A DNA stretch of 64,000 nt, taken from the NCBI GenBank assembly GCA_902797985.1, contig CADBUZ010000005.1, positions 1-64,000 of the forward strand. The letters run 5' to 3'. Positions 1-9,191 of this stretch are shown here, piece after piece. The position numbers and the translations under genes were made by a program. Each line of letters starts with the position of its first letter. The first letter of the stretch is position 1. The notes below the pieces were generated by a model, which saw only the letters and a program-made list of their open reading frames with translations, did no database searches and was not told the DNA's origin. The stretch is from an uncultured bacterium. GTDB lineage: Bacteria; Cyanobacteriota; Vampirovibrionia; Gastranaerophilales; Gastranaerophilaceae.

Positions 1-296
1 GATACTTGTTTTAATATCCTCGTATGTTTTACCTATTAAGTTGTACCCTGTAAAAATTAATCCTTTTTTATCCTAGATGTATATATAAAGTATATACTCA
101 CACAAAAATTGCTTTATTCGGTTTAATATTTGTAATATATCTTAATATATTGAATCCATATAATTTTAATTTATATGTATCACGTCCGAAAATAACAGCA
201 CGCCATTTACTACAACCGTTAATACTGATAAATAGTTAATATTATAATGATTTTTACTAACACACAGATTTTTTCTAACTATGAATTTATATAAAA
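1..296. other. AT-rich left edge without a gene
   Basis: No reading frame of useful length with a plausible start was found on either strand, and no tRNA or clear terminator hairpin. The stretch lies downstream of the minus-strand gene that ends at 297. It may include the 3' flank of that gene, but nothing specific can be supported. Confidence 0.5.
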
Positions 297-638
297 TTAT
301 TCACCAACAAGACCATCAATATTCATAGGAACGCTGGTTGGTATTCCGCTCATAACTTCGTTGTACCAACGATGTTTTTGTTGTATTTCTTTTTGCACAT
401 CGAAAGCTCGTCTTAATTGTTTATATCTTGTTTGAATATTTACATCGTGTATAGTGCCAAAAACTTTTTCTTCTAATCTTGTTATTCGTTCTTCATCACT
501 GTCTGTATTAAATTCTTTGTGTAACCATTCTCTTTCCATTCGGGATAAGGATTGAGAATATCTGCTGTCGTTTGCATAGACTAATTGTGATGTTAGAAAA
601 AATGAAATTATTATAAAAACAAAAATTTTGTTATTCAT
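297..638 (-). CDS. small secreted protein of unknown function
   Basis: This 113-residue protein starts with a Sec-type signal peptide: Lys near the N-terminus, a hydrophobic core at about residues 5-20 and a likely cleavage after VYA (about residue 22). The mature part is charged and probably helical. It contains a short RITRLEEKVFG segment followed by another basic stretch, which may be a short coiled coil or repeat. A good ribosome binding site (AGAGGT, 6 nt spacing) precedes the ATG. It is the last minus-strand gene before the window edge. No family was recognised. It is probably periplasmic or surface-exposed. Confidence 0.65.
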   Translation of the reverse strand: MNNKIFVFIIISFFLTSQLVYANDSRYSQSLSRMEREWLHKEFNTDSDEERITRLEEKVFGTIHDVNIQTRYKQLRRAFDVQKEIQQKHRWYNEVMSGIPTSVPMNIDGLVGE

Positions 639-720
639 TGTTACACCTCTCGGTTGATACTAAAATGAATAACAATAAATTTAATCACCCAAAAGAGTAA
701 ATTATTTTTTATATTAAAAA

Positions 721-1551
721 TTATATCGCTTTAGGACGGTTCGTCATGTTCCCGAAATTACTTTTATTTTTTCCGGTTTCTGCAATGAATTTTTCTTTAT
801 CAATAGAACTTATTGTATCAAAAAATGTGGGTGTCCCTACTGTTTTTGATATGTTGTAATGAATAACATTTGCCCTGTTTAAATAGTCACTTAGCATATC
901 ATATCTTTCATCGGCTTCGCCATAGGGTGTTTGCATTGTTACTAATTCATCAACATTTTTATTTAATGTTTCAAGCTTATTTAAAGCTGTTTTTATTGTT
1001 TTTCCTGAATTAAATTTTTTTGAAACCTTTGGTAAAATCTTATTTGACATAAATGAAACACATGAGTTTATTGCATTAACAAGAAATTTAGGTTTTTTTG
1101 TCATAAGAGAAGTTATTTCTCCTGATAATTTTGTTGCGACATCACTATCACTATAATTTTCATTTAATGATTTTAACTGTTTTTGATATGTGTGCTTTCG
1201 CATAGTGAGAACATCTACTTTTGTTGAGTCGTTTATTTCTTTTGCTCGTTGAATTTCGTCTTCAGTAGATTTTATTTTTTTCTCCAATAAACTCATTCTG
1301 TATTCTTGTTTAAATGTTTCATCATCTATATTTTGATATGCTTCATTTTCTAATATAGTCGAATCAAGTGCATTTAATCTTGCATGCGAATATGCCTCTT
1401 GTTGTGTAGGTTGATTTAAAAATTCCGGTAATGTTTGATTTTGTGCAGGCTGACTAATTTCATCATTTACCGGTTGTGAATTGTTTTCACTTTGGGGGGT
1501 TCTTGATGGATTGTATGGATTAATATTGATGTTGTAAAAATTATTAGTCAT
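721..1551 (-). CDS. hypothetical protein with coiled-coil region
   Basis: A 276-residue protein if read from the ATG at 1551 (MTNNFYNININ). An ATG at 1593 would add 14 residues, but its only purine-rich stretch (AAGGA) lies just 2 nt from the start codon, so the shorter form is preferred, though not strongly. The N-terminal 60 residues are rich in Asn, Gln and Pro and probably disordered. Residues about 75-150 are strongly charged and helical (EYRMSLLEKKIKSTEDE region), suggesting a coiled coil. The C-terminal half is Lys-rich and mixed. There is no signal peptide. The gene is unrecognised and stands alone on the minus strand. Confidence 0.55.
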   Translation of the reverse strand: MTNNFYNININPYNPSRTPQSENNSQPVNDEISQPAQNQTLPEFLNQPTQQEAYSHARLNALDSTILENEAYQNIDDETFKQEYRMSLLEKKIKSTEDEIQRAKEINDSTKVDVLTMRKHTYQKQLKSLNENYSDSDVATKLSGEITSLMTKKPKFLVNAINSCVSFMSNKILPKVSKKFNSGKTIKTALNKLETLNKNVDELVTMQTPYGEADERYDMLSDYLNRANVIHYNISKTVGTPTFFDTISSIDKEKFIAETGKNKSNFGNMTNRPKAI

Positions 1552-1650
1552 ATTAAACCCTGCGGGCACACTACCACACAATATTAATATCATATTCCTT
1601 GTTGTATATGAACATTTTTCAAAAAACTTCAGCTTTTTGAAGGATATAAT

Positions 1651-2565
1651 CTAAAAAGGGAGATGTATTTTAATATCACCTACAATTTCATCGTGAAGTG
1701 TTTTTATTTTTTTGTCACATTTATAATCAGACCAGCCAAGTTTGTTCAAAGCTTCAAACACAACCAATCTTCGAGTGTCCATATTGCAATCATTTATTTT
1801 TACAATTAAAACATCTTCTTCTTTAATATTCACAACAATACAAAGTCCGCCGGCCCCGACCTTAGCTATTAAGCCTTCGCTATTTTGAATGATTTCCGTA
1901 TCTAATCTGTTTTCGCCGCCGATAATATAAGGATTTTCAATATAGGCATTTTTTATTTTTTCGTATTTTTTATTGCAAAAAAGGTTTATAAAACCTCTTA
2001 TCATATTTGATAAAGGCATAGATAAAATAGGAACTCCGCAACCGTCGGATGTTATAGGGTATTGATGTTGAACTTCACATAATTCATTTATTTTTCTTTT
2101 AACCTCTTGTTGCAGTGGGTTGTCTATTTTGTCATAAGTCTTTATATCCCAATTATTTTCTTTGCACAAAGCTAAAAACAGAATATGTTTTCCCACACAA
2201 TTGTTATGAAAATATGTAATATTTTCTTTGTTCATAAACATTTCATCCTGTCTTGTGCGAGAAAGAGGTTTATGTAACCCGCATTTTAACCATTCGTATT
2301 TTAGTCCGAATTTATTTAGTAATCTTTCTGCAATATCGGTATGGCATTTTTCACCTGCGTGAGAAGCGCAACATAGTGCAATTTCTTCACTTGTAAGGTT
2401 GTATTTTTTATCCAGTTCATAATCTATCATCAGACTTGCTTGAAGCGGTTTTGCGCAGGAACGCAAATAATAGGGATATTCTGTTCCATATCCTAGTTTT
2501 GTCGTTAAAACATAACCATCATGTTCTTCTTCTATTAGTCCGTTTCGTATATGTTGCACAAGCAT
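1651..2565 (-). CDS. asparaginase II family protein
   Basis: A member of the L-asparaginase II family (PF06089/COG4448), thought to hydrolyse L-asparagine to aspartate and ammonia and distinct from the classical AnsA/AnsB fold. Family signatures visible in order are SCAKPLQAS (about residue 37), ALCCASHAGE (about 63), NNCVGKHILFL (about 122) and SDGCGVPILSMPL (about 174). The start is placed at the ATG at 2565 because GGAG lies 9 nt upstream; the frame extends to a TTG at 2580 without a good Shine-Dalgarno. The resulting 304 residues are somewhat short for the family, with the C-terminus ending soon after a possible KIKTLHDEIVGD strand. The gene lies just upstream of nothing obviously linked in metabolism. 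Confidence 0.8.
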   Translation of the reverse strand: MLVQHIRNGLIEEEHDGYVLTTKLGYGTEYPYYLRSCAKPLQASLMIDYELDKKYNLTSEEIALCCASHAGEKCHTDIAERLLNKFGLKYEWLKCGLHKPLSRTRQDEMFMNKENITYFHNNCVGKHILFLALCKENNWDIKTYDKIDNPLQQEVKRKINELCEVQHQYPITSDGCGVPILSMPLSNMIRGFINLFCNKKYEKIKNAYIENPYIIGGENRLDTEIIQNSEGLIAKVGAGGLCIVVNIKEEDVLIVKINDCNMDTRRLVVFEALNKLGWSDYKCDKKIKTLHDEIVGDIKIHLPF

Positions 2566-2585
2566 TTTAATTTGCTCCAATCAAT

Positions 2586-3281
2586 TTATTCTGCTTCTAT
2601 TGTATTTATTTCTGAATCATTTACGGGAATAGAGTTTTGTTCATTTAAATAAGAATCTTGAGTAGAAACAGATTGAATAATTGGTGTCGGAGGATTATGT
2701 TTAAATTTAATAGATATTTCTTTACCTTCAGGAATGTAACAGTTAACTCCGTTAGTAACTTTTCCTGCAATTCCATTGAATATTGCTCCTGTTGGTGCAA
2801 TTAAAATTATTCCGACAATCGAAATACTTTCGACAATTATTGCTACAGTTCCGACCGCAAGTGAACAAACAGCGATAGGGGTCATAAGGATTCCTTTACC
2901 AACGTTCGCTACAGCAGAACCTTTTACAGTAAGAGGTTTTGTAAAAGCTTTTATTTTATATTTTTCCCCATTTGGCAGAATCATTTGATTTATATAAAGA
3001 TGTGCTTTTGCACGTCTAAACCCCCAACGACTATGTTTTATAGATTTTATTTTACCTTGGAAAATTGTTCCTTTAGGAATACTATGTCCAAGTGCATCTG
3101 TGTAATCATCAGTCGATATAAATTGTACAATCTGACCTTTTGAGGATTTATTAACATTGAGCTCGGTTATGAAATTTACTGATATTTCATCATGCAGATT
3201 TTTTTCTTTTGCTATTACCGGCAAAAAAGTCAAATTAAAAATAAATATTGACAAAATTATTGATAATAATTTCTTAAACAT
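2586..3281 (-). CDS. secreted or membrane-anchored protein of unknown function
   Basis: 231 residues from the ATG at 3281, chosen over an upstream in-frame ATG at 3308 because GGAG lies 7 nt before it and it begins directly with a signal peptide (MFKKLLSIILSIFIFNL, cleavage near VIA/KE). Residues about 45-120 look like a beta-rich domain (IPKGTIFQGKI, LPNGEKYKIKAF), of the kind that describes an outer-surface barrel-like or SH3-like fold. Residues about 125-175 form a long hydrophobic, glycine-containing stretch that could span the membrane twice. The C-terminus is Ser/Asn-rich. The next gene upstream on the same strand (AsmA-like) ends only 31 nt away, so co-transcription is likely. No family was recognised. 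Confidence 0.6.
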   Translation of the reverse strand: MFKKLLSIILSIFIFNLTFLPVIAKEKNLHDEISVNFITELNVNKSSKGQIVQFISTDDYTDALGHSIPKGTIFQGKIKSIKHSRWGFRRAKAHLYINQMILPNGEKYKIKAFTKPLTVKGSAVANVGKGILMTPIAVCSLAVGTVAIIVESISIVGIILIAPTGAIFNGIAGKVTNGVNCYIPEGKEISIKFKHNPPTPIIQSVSTQDSYLNEQNSIPVNDSEINTIEAE

Positions 3282-3312
3282 TCTTAACTCCAATTCTAAT
3301 TCATTCATTTAC

Positions 3313-6300
3313 TTATTTTTTAAATTTTCGCTTAATTCTATTAATCAACTTAGCGTCCTCTTTAGCCTTTGCAGCTGCTGCTGCTTGAGCTTCAGGTGTA
3401 GTAGGATCGGCTAAAAGATATTCCTCCGGCATATTATCAGTAAAGGTTTGAGCTTTGTCAATATCCGCTTGTGTTGCTAACCACTTAAATGACTTTATCA
3501 TAGAGAGCGGTTTTGCGGCATCACCTTTTAACACAATTTGGAATTTTGTTGCTGCTAAATCTGAAGTAGATGCTTTTGCAAAATTAGGAATTGCTTTCAT
3601 TTCTTCTGGAGTTATAGCAACTGTGAACAAAGAAAACGCTTTTGCCATTACAATATTTATTCCCGGAGTAGCTTTAACCAAATTAACAGGGTTTAACATT
3701 GCAATTGGCCCTAACATTTCTGATAAAAATGAGCCCATACGACCACGAACTTTCATATCAGCTTCATTTTTGAGCAAGTCATAATCTCCAAATATATGTA
3801 AACACATTACATTTCCTTGTGAAGTAATTGGAGATAAAATAGCTTTGCCCTTATTAAATTTAATAGTCCCTTTTAACTCTGAAAAGTGCGCAGAATCAAT
3901 TGTTGCTATATTGTTTATAATTCCGCCAAGTGCTGTTTGGAAGAATTGAGAATTTCTAATATTTTCTGCAAGGATAAGATTTTCTATTTTACCAATAGGC
4001 CCAAATCCGCCATTTATTATTCTGAAATTTGCGCTGCCTTTTAGGCTTTTCATTTGTTCTTCATAAGTCGAACCTTTTAAATTAGCCTTCATATCAAAAG
4101 ATGTTGTGCCTGAAATAGCGTCTTTTGTATTTGCAGCATCCGCTAGTGCTTGTTCAGCATCAATATTATGACCTTTTAAGTCCATATCGATTTCACCAGT
4201 CATAATGTTTGTTGCAATTTTACCTCTGACAACTCCTTTAAACACGTTTGTCATCATTGGTCTGATATTTATTACATTATGTGCAAATGCAAATCTTCCT
4301 CTTGTATTTGTTAAAATCATATTTCCGGTTTGTACTTTTTTAAGAAGAAATCTTCCTACTGCCTCCACCGGAATTTCACTATGTTGGGAAGATGCAACAT
4401 TTGAATTATGCTGCGCTTTAGGTAGAGTCTTTTCTGCTGCTTCAGCTACTTTCATAACCTTATCAACGTTAAATTCATTTGAGTGAACATCTATTTTAAA
4501 TAATTTTGTAACAGGTGAAAATTCAAAATTAGAGTGTGCTTCCAGTTGTAAATCCGAGCCGTTTAAATTAACATCTTCTCCGAATAATTTCATAGAATGA
4601 CCATTGAATTTCACCCCACAACTTTTTATTTTTGTTAAAAGTGATGGGATATTAATATTGTTAACGCTCACTCCTCCATAGAAAAACGGATTAGATAATG
4701 CCCCAAATATTGCTGTATTACCTTCAATATTTAATCGTGAGCGTTTTAAAGCGTGTATCGTTCCATCAAGAGTGTCAGGGATTTCAAATTTAAACATATT
4801 TATTCTTGGAGCAATGGTATCTAATTTTGCTAACGTTCCATGTAATTTTATTACAGGTTTGGAAGAAGCCATGTTAGACGTAAAATCATCGCTAAACGGA
4901 TTATGAGTTATATATAAACCGGTGTCTTTAATGTTTAGTCTATCCCCTTTGTAGTGAATTTTTACTTGTGTAATACATTGTTTTCCGATTAAAGATTTAA
5001 AGTATACAGGTGTTATAAGATTTTTAGGATTAGATAATATTTGCATGGCAAAAAATTGTTTTTTGTCATTCCCTGTAAGTTTGAGTTTTATAGGTAAAAC
5101 ACCTTTTGCGTCAATGTATGGTGTAGCATCAGCTCCTGCAAATCTTCTTAAATCTGCGGCAAGCAATGAACCGTTACCATTAATACCAATAATTGGTGAT
5201 TTTGCATAATCTGAAATAAGTCCATCTATTTTTATTTGTGAATTACTGTTTATAAGTATTGATGTTGGATTGATTTTTATGTTTTCATTATTAAAATCAA
5301 CGGACAGAAGGTTATCTTTAATTGTTGAAGTTAAGGCAGGCATGTTTAATCCAAAATTTTTATTTGTAAGATTGCCCTTTATAACATTTTCTTTAAGATC
5401 ATAAAGTGCGGTTATATTTAAATTTCCGTTATTAATTTTGATAGAATTATCAGCTGTATTAACTCCTAAATCAGATAATTCAAACTTAACTGATGAAAGA
5501 GATTTTTGAAGTTTTCCGTTAATTTTTGCATCTAAAGAAACCTTTCCTGATGACATTTTAAGAGATTTTTTCATATCACTTGGTGCAAAAGCATTATATA
5601 GACCGACTATTGGCATATCTTGTGTTTTTACGGTGATATTTGCTGTCGATTTATTATCTATTGTTCCATTTATGGATAAAGGTTTTTTCCCTATAAATAA
5701 TTTTGTATTATTTATTTTAAACATATTATTATCAAATATTAGATCAGAGTTTGTTCCTGTGATTAGAAGTCCTATTGAATTATTGATAATACTTCCGTCA
5801 CGAATTATAATTTTGCCGTCAGATTTTAGCTTTTTAAAATTAGTTTTGATATAAGTATTTGCTTGAATATAACCTTGTCCTTTTAAGTTATGAAAGTCAT
5901 TTTGTATTCCGAAGCTGTCCAGTATAGCTTTAGAGAACATAATTAAATTATTAAAATGAATTTTATCGCTATTTATATGAAGATCAATAGCTGGTTTATT
6001 TATATCAATTTTACCCAGTATATTAGCTCTTTCATCAGGTGTCACATAGAAGCATGTATCAAGTTTTGCAGTTCTGCCTGATAATTTTGAATGCAAATAA
6101 CATTTTGGTAATTGATAATTTGCAAGTTTTAATGTTAAATCTTCAACATTAAAGAATCCTCTTGCAGTTACCTGATTTTTACGAGTTTTTCTTATTTTTA
6201 GTTTTGAATTAATGTGTGTTTTTAAATCATAGTGTTGATAAATTTGGACAATATTAACAAAAGGTATTTCTATTTTTTTTGCTTTGTCGTCTTCTTCGTC

Positions 6301-6999
6301 CAATACTTCTTTTTTAGCTTCCGGGAAGAACGTATTCCAATTAACATTGATTGTAACGTTTTCGTTATTATCGCTTAAAAGATATGCATACGTTTTAATT
6401 TTAGCAGTTTTACCATTGTTGTATGCCAATTTTAATTTATCCCCTTTTAAAGTCAGGCTGTGATTTGTTTTTTTGTCATTGACTTTAATATTATAATTAG
6501 CAATTTTGATATTAGGTATTTTTATTTTTATCCATTCAGGATTGAACCAACCTTGTTCAATTTCTTCTTTTGGTTCTGAATTTATTTTGTTAAGCATAGC
6601 TTCTATTTCAGAAACAAGCTTATATTGCGTAGCTTGAGGATTTGTATCAATCGTTATTTTAGGATTATTAATATCAATAGATGAAACCCTTACTGTTAAA
6701 AAGGTTAGAGATGGTAAAAATATTTTTGCTTTAATTTTGTCTGTTTCTAAAACAGGTGAGTTATCAGATAATGTCAGTTTAATGCTTTCGGCTTTTAATC
6801 CTGCTTCTAACAGAGGAGTTGCAATGAGTCTTGGATTTTTTATTTCCAAGTTCATATTTAACTGCTCTTTAACTATATTTTGAACAAGTGGAACATATTC
6901 TTCTACGTTAATAATAAACGGCAGTAACAAAAAAGCTATATAAAGTATTCCAATTAGTCCAAGTATTACAAAGCCCGTAATTTTTAATTTTTTATTCAT
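3313..6999 (-). CDS. AsmA-like inner-membrane-anchored protein
   Basis: A 1228-residue protein with a short cytoplasmic N-terminus, one transmembrane helix at about residues 8-29, then a very long beta-rich region. The opening segment (VEEYVPLVQNIVKEQLNMNLEI) matches the start of AsmA-domain proteins, which are members of the bridge-like lipid-transport superfamily (AsmA, TamB, YhdP) that spans the periplasm. The C-terminal third (KGSANFRIINGGFGPIG, TITSQGNVMCLHIFGDYDL style segments) resembles the AsmA C-terminal domain, and the extreme C-terminus is Ala/Lys-rich. A role in moving phospholipids or in outer-membrane assembly is inferred from family. The ATG follows GGGGA by 8 nt. Outer-membrane capability agrees with lpxI/lpxB in this window. 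Confidence 0.8.
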   Translation of the reverse strand: MNKKLKITGFVILGLIGILYIAFLLLPFIINVEEYVPLVQNIVKEQLNMNLEIKNPRLIATPLLEAGLKAESIKLTLSDNSPVLETDKIKAKIFLPSLTFLTVRVSSIDINNPKITIDTNPQATQYKLVSEIEAMLNKINSEPKEEIEQGWFNPEWIKIKIPNIKIANYNIKVNDKKTNHSLTLKGDKLKLAYNNGKTAKIKTYAYLLSDNNENVTINVNWNTFFPEAKKEVLDEEDDKAKKIEIPFVNIVQIYQHYDLKTHINSKLKIRKTRKNQVTARGFFNVEDLTLKLANYQLPKCYLHSKLSGRTAKLDTCFYVTPDERANILGKIDINKPAIDLHINSDKIHFNNLIMFSKAILDSFGIQNDFHNLKGQGYIQANTYIKTNFKKLKSDGKIIIRDGSIINNSIGLLITGTNSDLIFDNNMFKINNTKLFIGKKPLSINGTIDNKSTANITVKTQDMPIVGLYNAFAPSDMKKSLKMSSGKVSLDAKINGKLQKSLSSVKFELSDLGVNTADNSIKINNGNLNITALYDLKENVIKGNLTNKNFGLNMPALTSTIKDNLLSVDFNNENIKINPTSILINSNSQIKIDGLISDYAKSPIIGINGNGSLLAADLRRFAGADATPYIDAKGVLPIKLKLTGNDKKQFFAMQILSNPKNLITPVYFKSLIGKQCITQVKIHYKGDRLNIKDTGLYITHNPFSDDFTSNMASSKPVIKLHGTLAKLDTIAPRINMFKFEIPDTLDGTIHALKRSRLNIEGNTAIFGALSNPFFYGGVSVNNINIPSLLTKIKSCGVKFNGHSMKLFGEDVNLNGSDLQLEAHSNFEFSPVTKLFKIDVHSNEFNVDKVMKVAEAAEKTLPKAQHNSNVASSQHSEIPVEAVGRFLLKKVQTGNMILTNTRGRFAFAHNVINIRPMMTNVFKGVVRGKIATNIMTGEIDMDLKGHNIDAEQALADAANTKDAISGTTSFDMKANLKGSTYEEQMKSLKGSANFRIINGGFGPIGKIENLILAENIRNSQFFQTALGGIINNIATIDSAHFSELKGTIKFNKGKAILSPITSQGNVMCLHIFGDYDLLKNEADMKVRGRMGSFLSEMLGPIAMLNPVNLVKATPGINIVMAKAFSLFTVAITPEEMKAIPNFAKASTSDLAATKFQIVLKGDAAKPLSMIKSFKWLATQADIDKAQTFTDNMPEEYLLADPTTPEAQAAAAAKAKEDAKLINRIKRKFKK

Positions 7000-7100
7000 C
7001 TACATAATCCCCATATATCTATATTTATCTGTTATTTTACCTTAATGATAATGATTTTTCCAGTAAAGAAGTAAAGAATGTAACTATTTGAGAATATTTT

Positions 7101-7110
7101 ATGATAAAAT
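7101..7110 (+). promoter_or_regulatory. extended -10 promoter element for the dehydrogenase pair
   Basis: The sequence ATGATAAAAT is an extended -10 (TGA-TAAAAT) 22 nt before the ATG of the first dehydrogenase. The same ATGATAWAAT pattern recurs before uvrC, gshB, yidD, lpxI (TAGAAT variant) and the zorA-like gene. No good -35 hexamer is seen at 16-18 nt. Confidence 0.55.
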
Positions 7111-7132
7111 AAATAAAAAAGAGGGTTAAAAG

Positions 7133-8140
7133 ATGAGAGTAGCGGAAATAAGTGATAATAAAATTGTTGTAAAAGAAAGAGAACAGATTACACTGGAAGA
7201 AAAAACAGGTGCAATAGTAAAAGTTATCGGATGTGGATTATGCGGTTCTGATATCGTGAAATTCAGAGAACATATATCAAATGACGGTACTGTTTTAGGT
7301 CATGAAATAGTTGCAGAAATAGTAGAAATCAATTCAAATTCAGGATTTAAAGTTGGCGATACAATCGTTGCATCTCACCATATACCATGCTTTAGATGTG
7401 CTTATTGTAAGGGTAAAAGCTATTCAATGTGTGAACATTTTAAAGAAACAAATATAGTTCCGGGTGGTTTTAGTGAATATGTATATTTATCAGAAGAACA
7501 TTTATTGAATGTTACTCATCTTAAGCCTAAAAATTTATCAAATGAAGAAGTTTCTTTTTATGAACCTTTAGGTTGTTGTGTTAGAGCAGTAAAAAGAGCA
7601 GAGTTATCGCCGTTATCAAATGTATTGGTTGTAGGATTGGGAACAATCGGTTTATTGATGGCACAAACTTTAAGAGCATTTGGTATGACTGTTCACGGGT
7701 GTGATATAATGCCTGACAGAATACATAAGGCGCAGTCATTAGGAATTAATGCTTTTAATTCTTCAGATTTAGAATTTGCACATAAGCATATCTATGCGCA
7801 CACAAATAATATAGGTGTTGATTGTGTGTTTATGACATCTGGAGCAGATGCAGCTATTTCTGTTGCATTAGAAACGGTTAGACTTGGCGGAAAAATTCTT
7901 GTTTTCTCAAGTACTCCAAAGAATTTAGGATATACGAATAATGATATTTATTATAAAGAATTAACTGTGTTAGGAAGTTATTCACCACGTCCTCAGGATT
8001 TGGAAACGTCATTACAACTTCTTACTAACGGTGAGGTTAATGTTAAAAATTTATCAACAGTTTATCCGTTGGAAAAGATACAAGAAGCATTTAACGATAC
8101 AATTTCTAACAAAATTATGAAAGCATATATAAAGATGTAA
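7133..8140 (+). CDS. zinc-dependent alcohol dehydrogenase family protein (first of pair)
   Basis: A 335-residue medium-chain dehydrogenase/reductase. The catalytic-zinc ligands are Cys37 (LCGSD) and His57-Glu58 (GHE); the structural-zinc lobe has Cys86, Cys89, Cys92 and Cys100. A Rossmann NAD(P)-binding motif (VVGLGTIGLL) starts near residue 162. It oxidises an alcohol or polyol, or reduces the aldehyde/ketone, but the substrate cannot be read from sequence; the layout is like sorbitol/threonine dehydrogenase relatives. GAGGG precedes the ATG, and the second dehydrogenase follows after 16 nt, so the two form an operon. The last residues (IMKAYIKM) complete the fold, so the protein appears intact. 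Confidence 0.85.
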   Translation: MRVAEISDNKIVVKEREQITLEEKTGAIVKVIGCGLCGSDIVKFREHISNDGTVLGHEIVAEIVEINSNSGFKVGDTIVASHHIPCFRCAYCKGKSYSMCEHFKETNIVPGGFSEYVYLSEEHLLNVTHLKPKNLSNEEVSFYEPLGCCVRAVKRAELSPLSNVLVVGLGTIGLLMAQTLRAFGMTVHGCDIMPDRIHKAQSLGINAFNSSDLEFAHKHIYAHTNNIGVDCVFMTSGADAAISVALETVRLGGKILVFSSTPKNLGYTNNDIYYKELTVLGSYSPRPQDLETSLQLLTNGEVNVKNLSTVYPLEKIQEAFNDTISNKIMKAYIKM

Positions 8141-8156
8141 TAAAAAAGGAAGATAA

Positions 8157-9191
8157 ATGAAAGCTGTATTATATTACGGACCTGAAAACATTAAATATGA
8201 TGAAAATGTAAGAATAAAACCATTAGAAAAAGGTGAAGTTCTGGTAAAAATCGAATCAGCTCTTACGTGCGGAACAGATGTAAAAACATATAGGAGAGGT
8301 CACCCTGTTCTTATAAAATCTATTCCATCAGGTTTCGGGCATGAGTTTGCCGGAGTGGTTGCAAAAGTAGGAGAAGGTGTTACTAATGTAAAAGTTGGTG
8401 ACAGAGTTGTGGCAGCTAATTCTGCTCCTTGCGGCGAATGTTTTTATTGTAAAAGAGAAGAATATAATCTTTGTGAAAATTTAGATTTATTAAATGGTGC
8501 GTATGCGGAGTATATAGTTGTTCCTGCAAGAATTGTAGAAAAGAATATGCTTATTCTTCCTGATGATTTAAGTTTTGACAAAGCTGCATTTTGTGAACCG
8601 TTAGCAAATGTTGTTCACGGGGTGGAAAGAACTGATATAAAAGCAGGGCAGACTGTTGGTATTATTGGTATTGGTCCAATAGGACTTATGTTCGCAAGAT
8701 TAGCTAAATTAAAAGGGGCAAATGTTATTGTTGCCGGCAGAAATCCTTTAAAACTAAAAATGGCTGATGAGTTTGCGCATGCAGATGAAATTGTGGATTT
8801 AAAGAAATATCCTAATCCTGAGATGATATTTAAAGAATATACGGATGAAAAAAGAGGATTGGATGTAGCTGTAGAGTGTGTCGGGCTTCCTGAAATATGG
8901 GAGAGAATATTTGCTTGTGTAAGACCGGGTGGAACTGTCCATTTCTTTGGCGGTTGTAAATCAGGTTCAAAGGTTACATTTGACACTACTAAAATGCATT
9001 ATGGCGATATAAAATTGATGAGCGTTTTCCATCATACTCCTAAATATTTTAGACAGGCACTAGATTATATTGCATCCGGTGATGTTGAAGTAGAAAAATT
9101 GATAACGGGGACTCTTTCTTTAAAAGAGGTTGAATTTGCTATGAAACAACATATAGAAGGAAAAGCTATAAAATATCTTATTAAGCCGTAG
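8157..9191 (+). CDS. zinc-dependent alcohol dehydrogenase family protein (second of pair)
   Basis: 344 residues, the same superfamily as its upstream neighbour but clearly divergent from it. Catalytic-zinc ligands are Cys38 (TCGTD), His62 and Glu63 (FGHEFAG); the structural zinc site has Cys92, Cys95, Cys98 and Cys106; the dinucleotide motif GIGPIGLM lies near residue 170. The FGHEFAG and NxxPCGxC pattern is typical of sorbitol/L-threonine/inosose-type dehydrogenases. Two adjacent dehydrogenases suggest sequential or reciprocal oxidation and reduction of one polyol or cyclitol, which is inference. The stop codon region overlaps the 3' end of the convergent uvrC by 11 bp. Confidence 0.85.
   Translation: MKAVLYYGPENIKYDENVRIKPLEKGEVLVKIESALTCGTDVKTYRRGHPVLIKSIPSGFGHEFAGVVAKVGEGVTNVKVGDRVVAANSAPCGECFYCKREEYNLCENLDLLNGAYAEYIVVPARIVEKNMLILPDDLSFDKAAFCEPLANVVHGVERTDIKAGQTVGIIGIGPIGLMFARLAKLKGANVIVAGRNPLKLKMADEFAHADEIVDLKKYPNPEMIFKEYTDEKRGLDVAVECVGLPEIWERIFACVRPGGTVHFFGGCKSGSKVTFDTTKMHYGDIKLMSVFHHTPKYFRQALDYIASGDVEVEKLITGTLSLKEVEFAMKQHIEGKAIKYLIKP

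Noticed and set aside
3313-6999. Plus-strand frames antisense to the AsmA-like gene (for example near 3455-3784, 4205-4486, 5633-5854)
   Set aside because: They are shadow frames over a well-supported coding region without ribosome binding sites.
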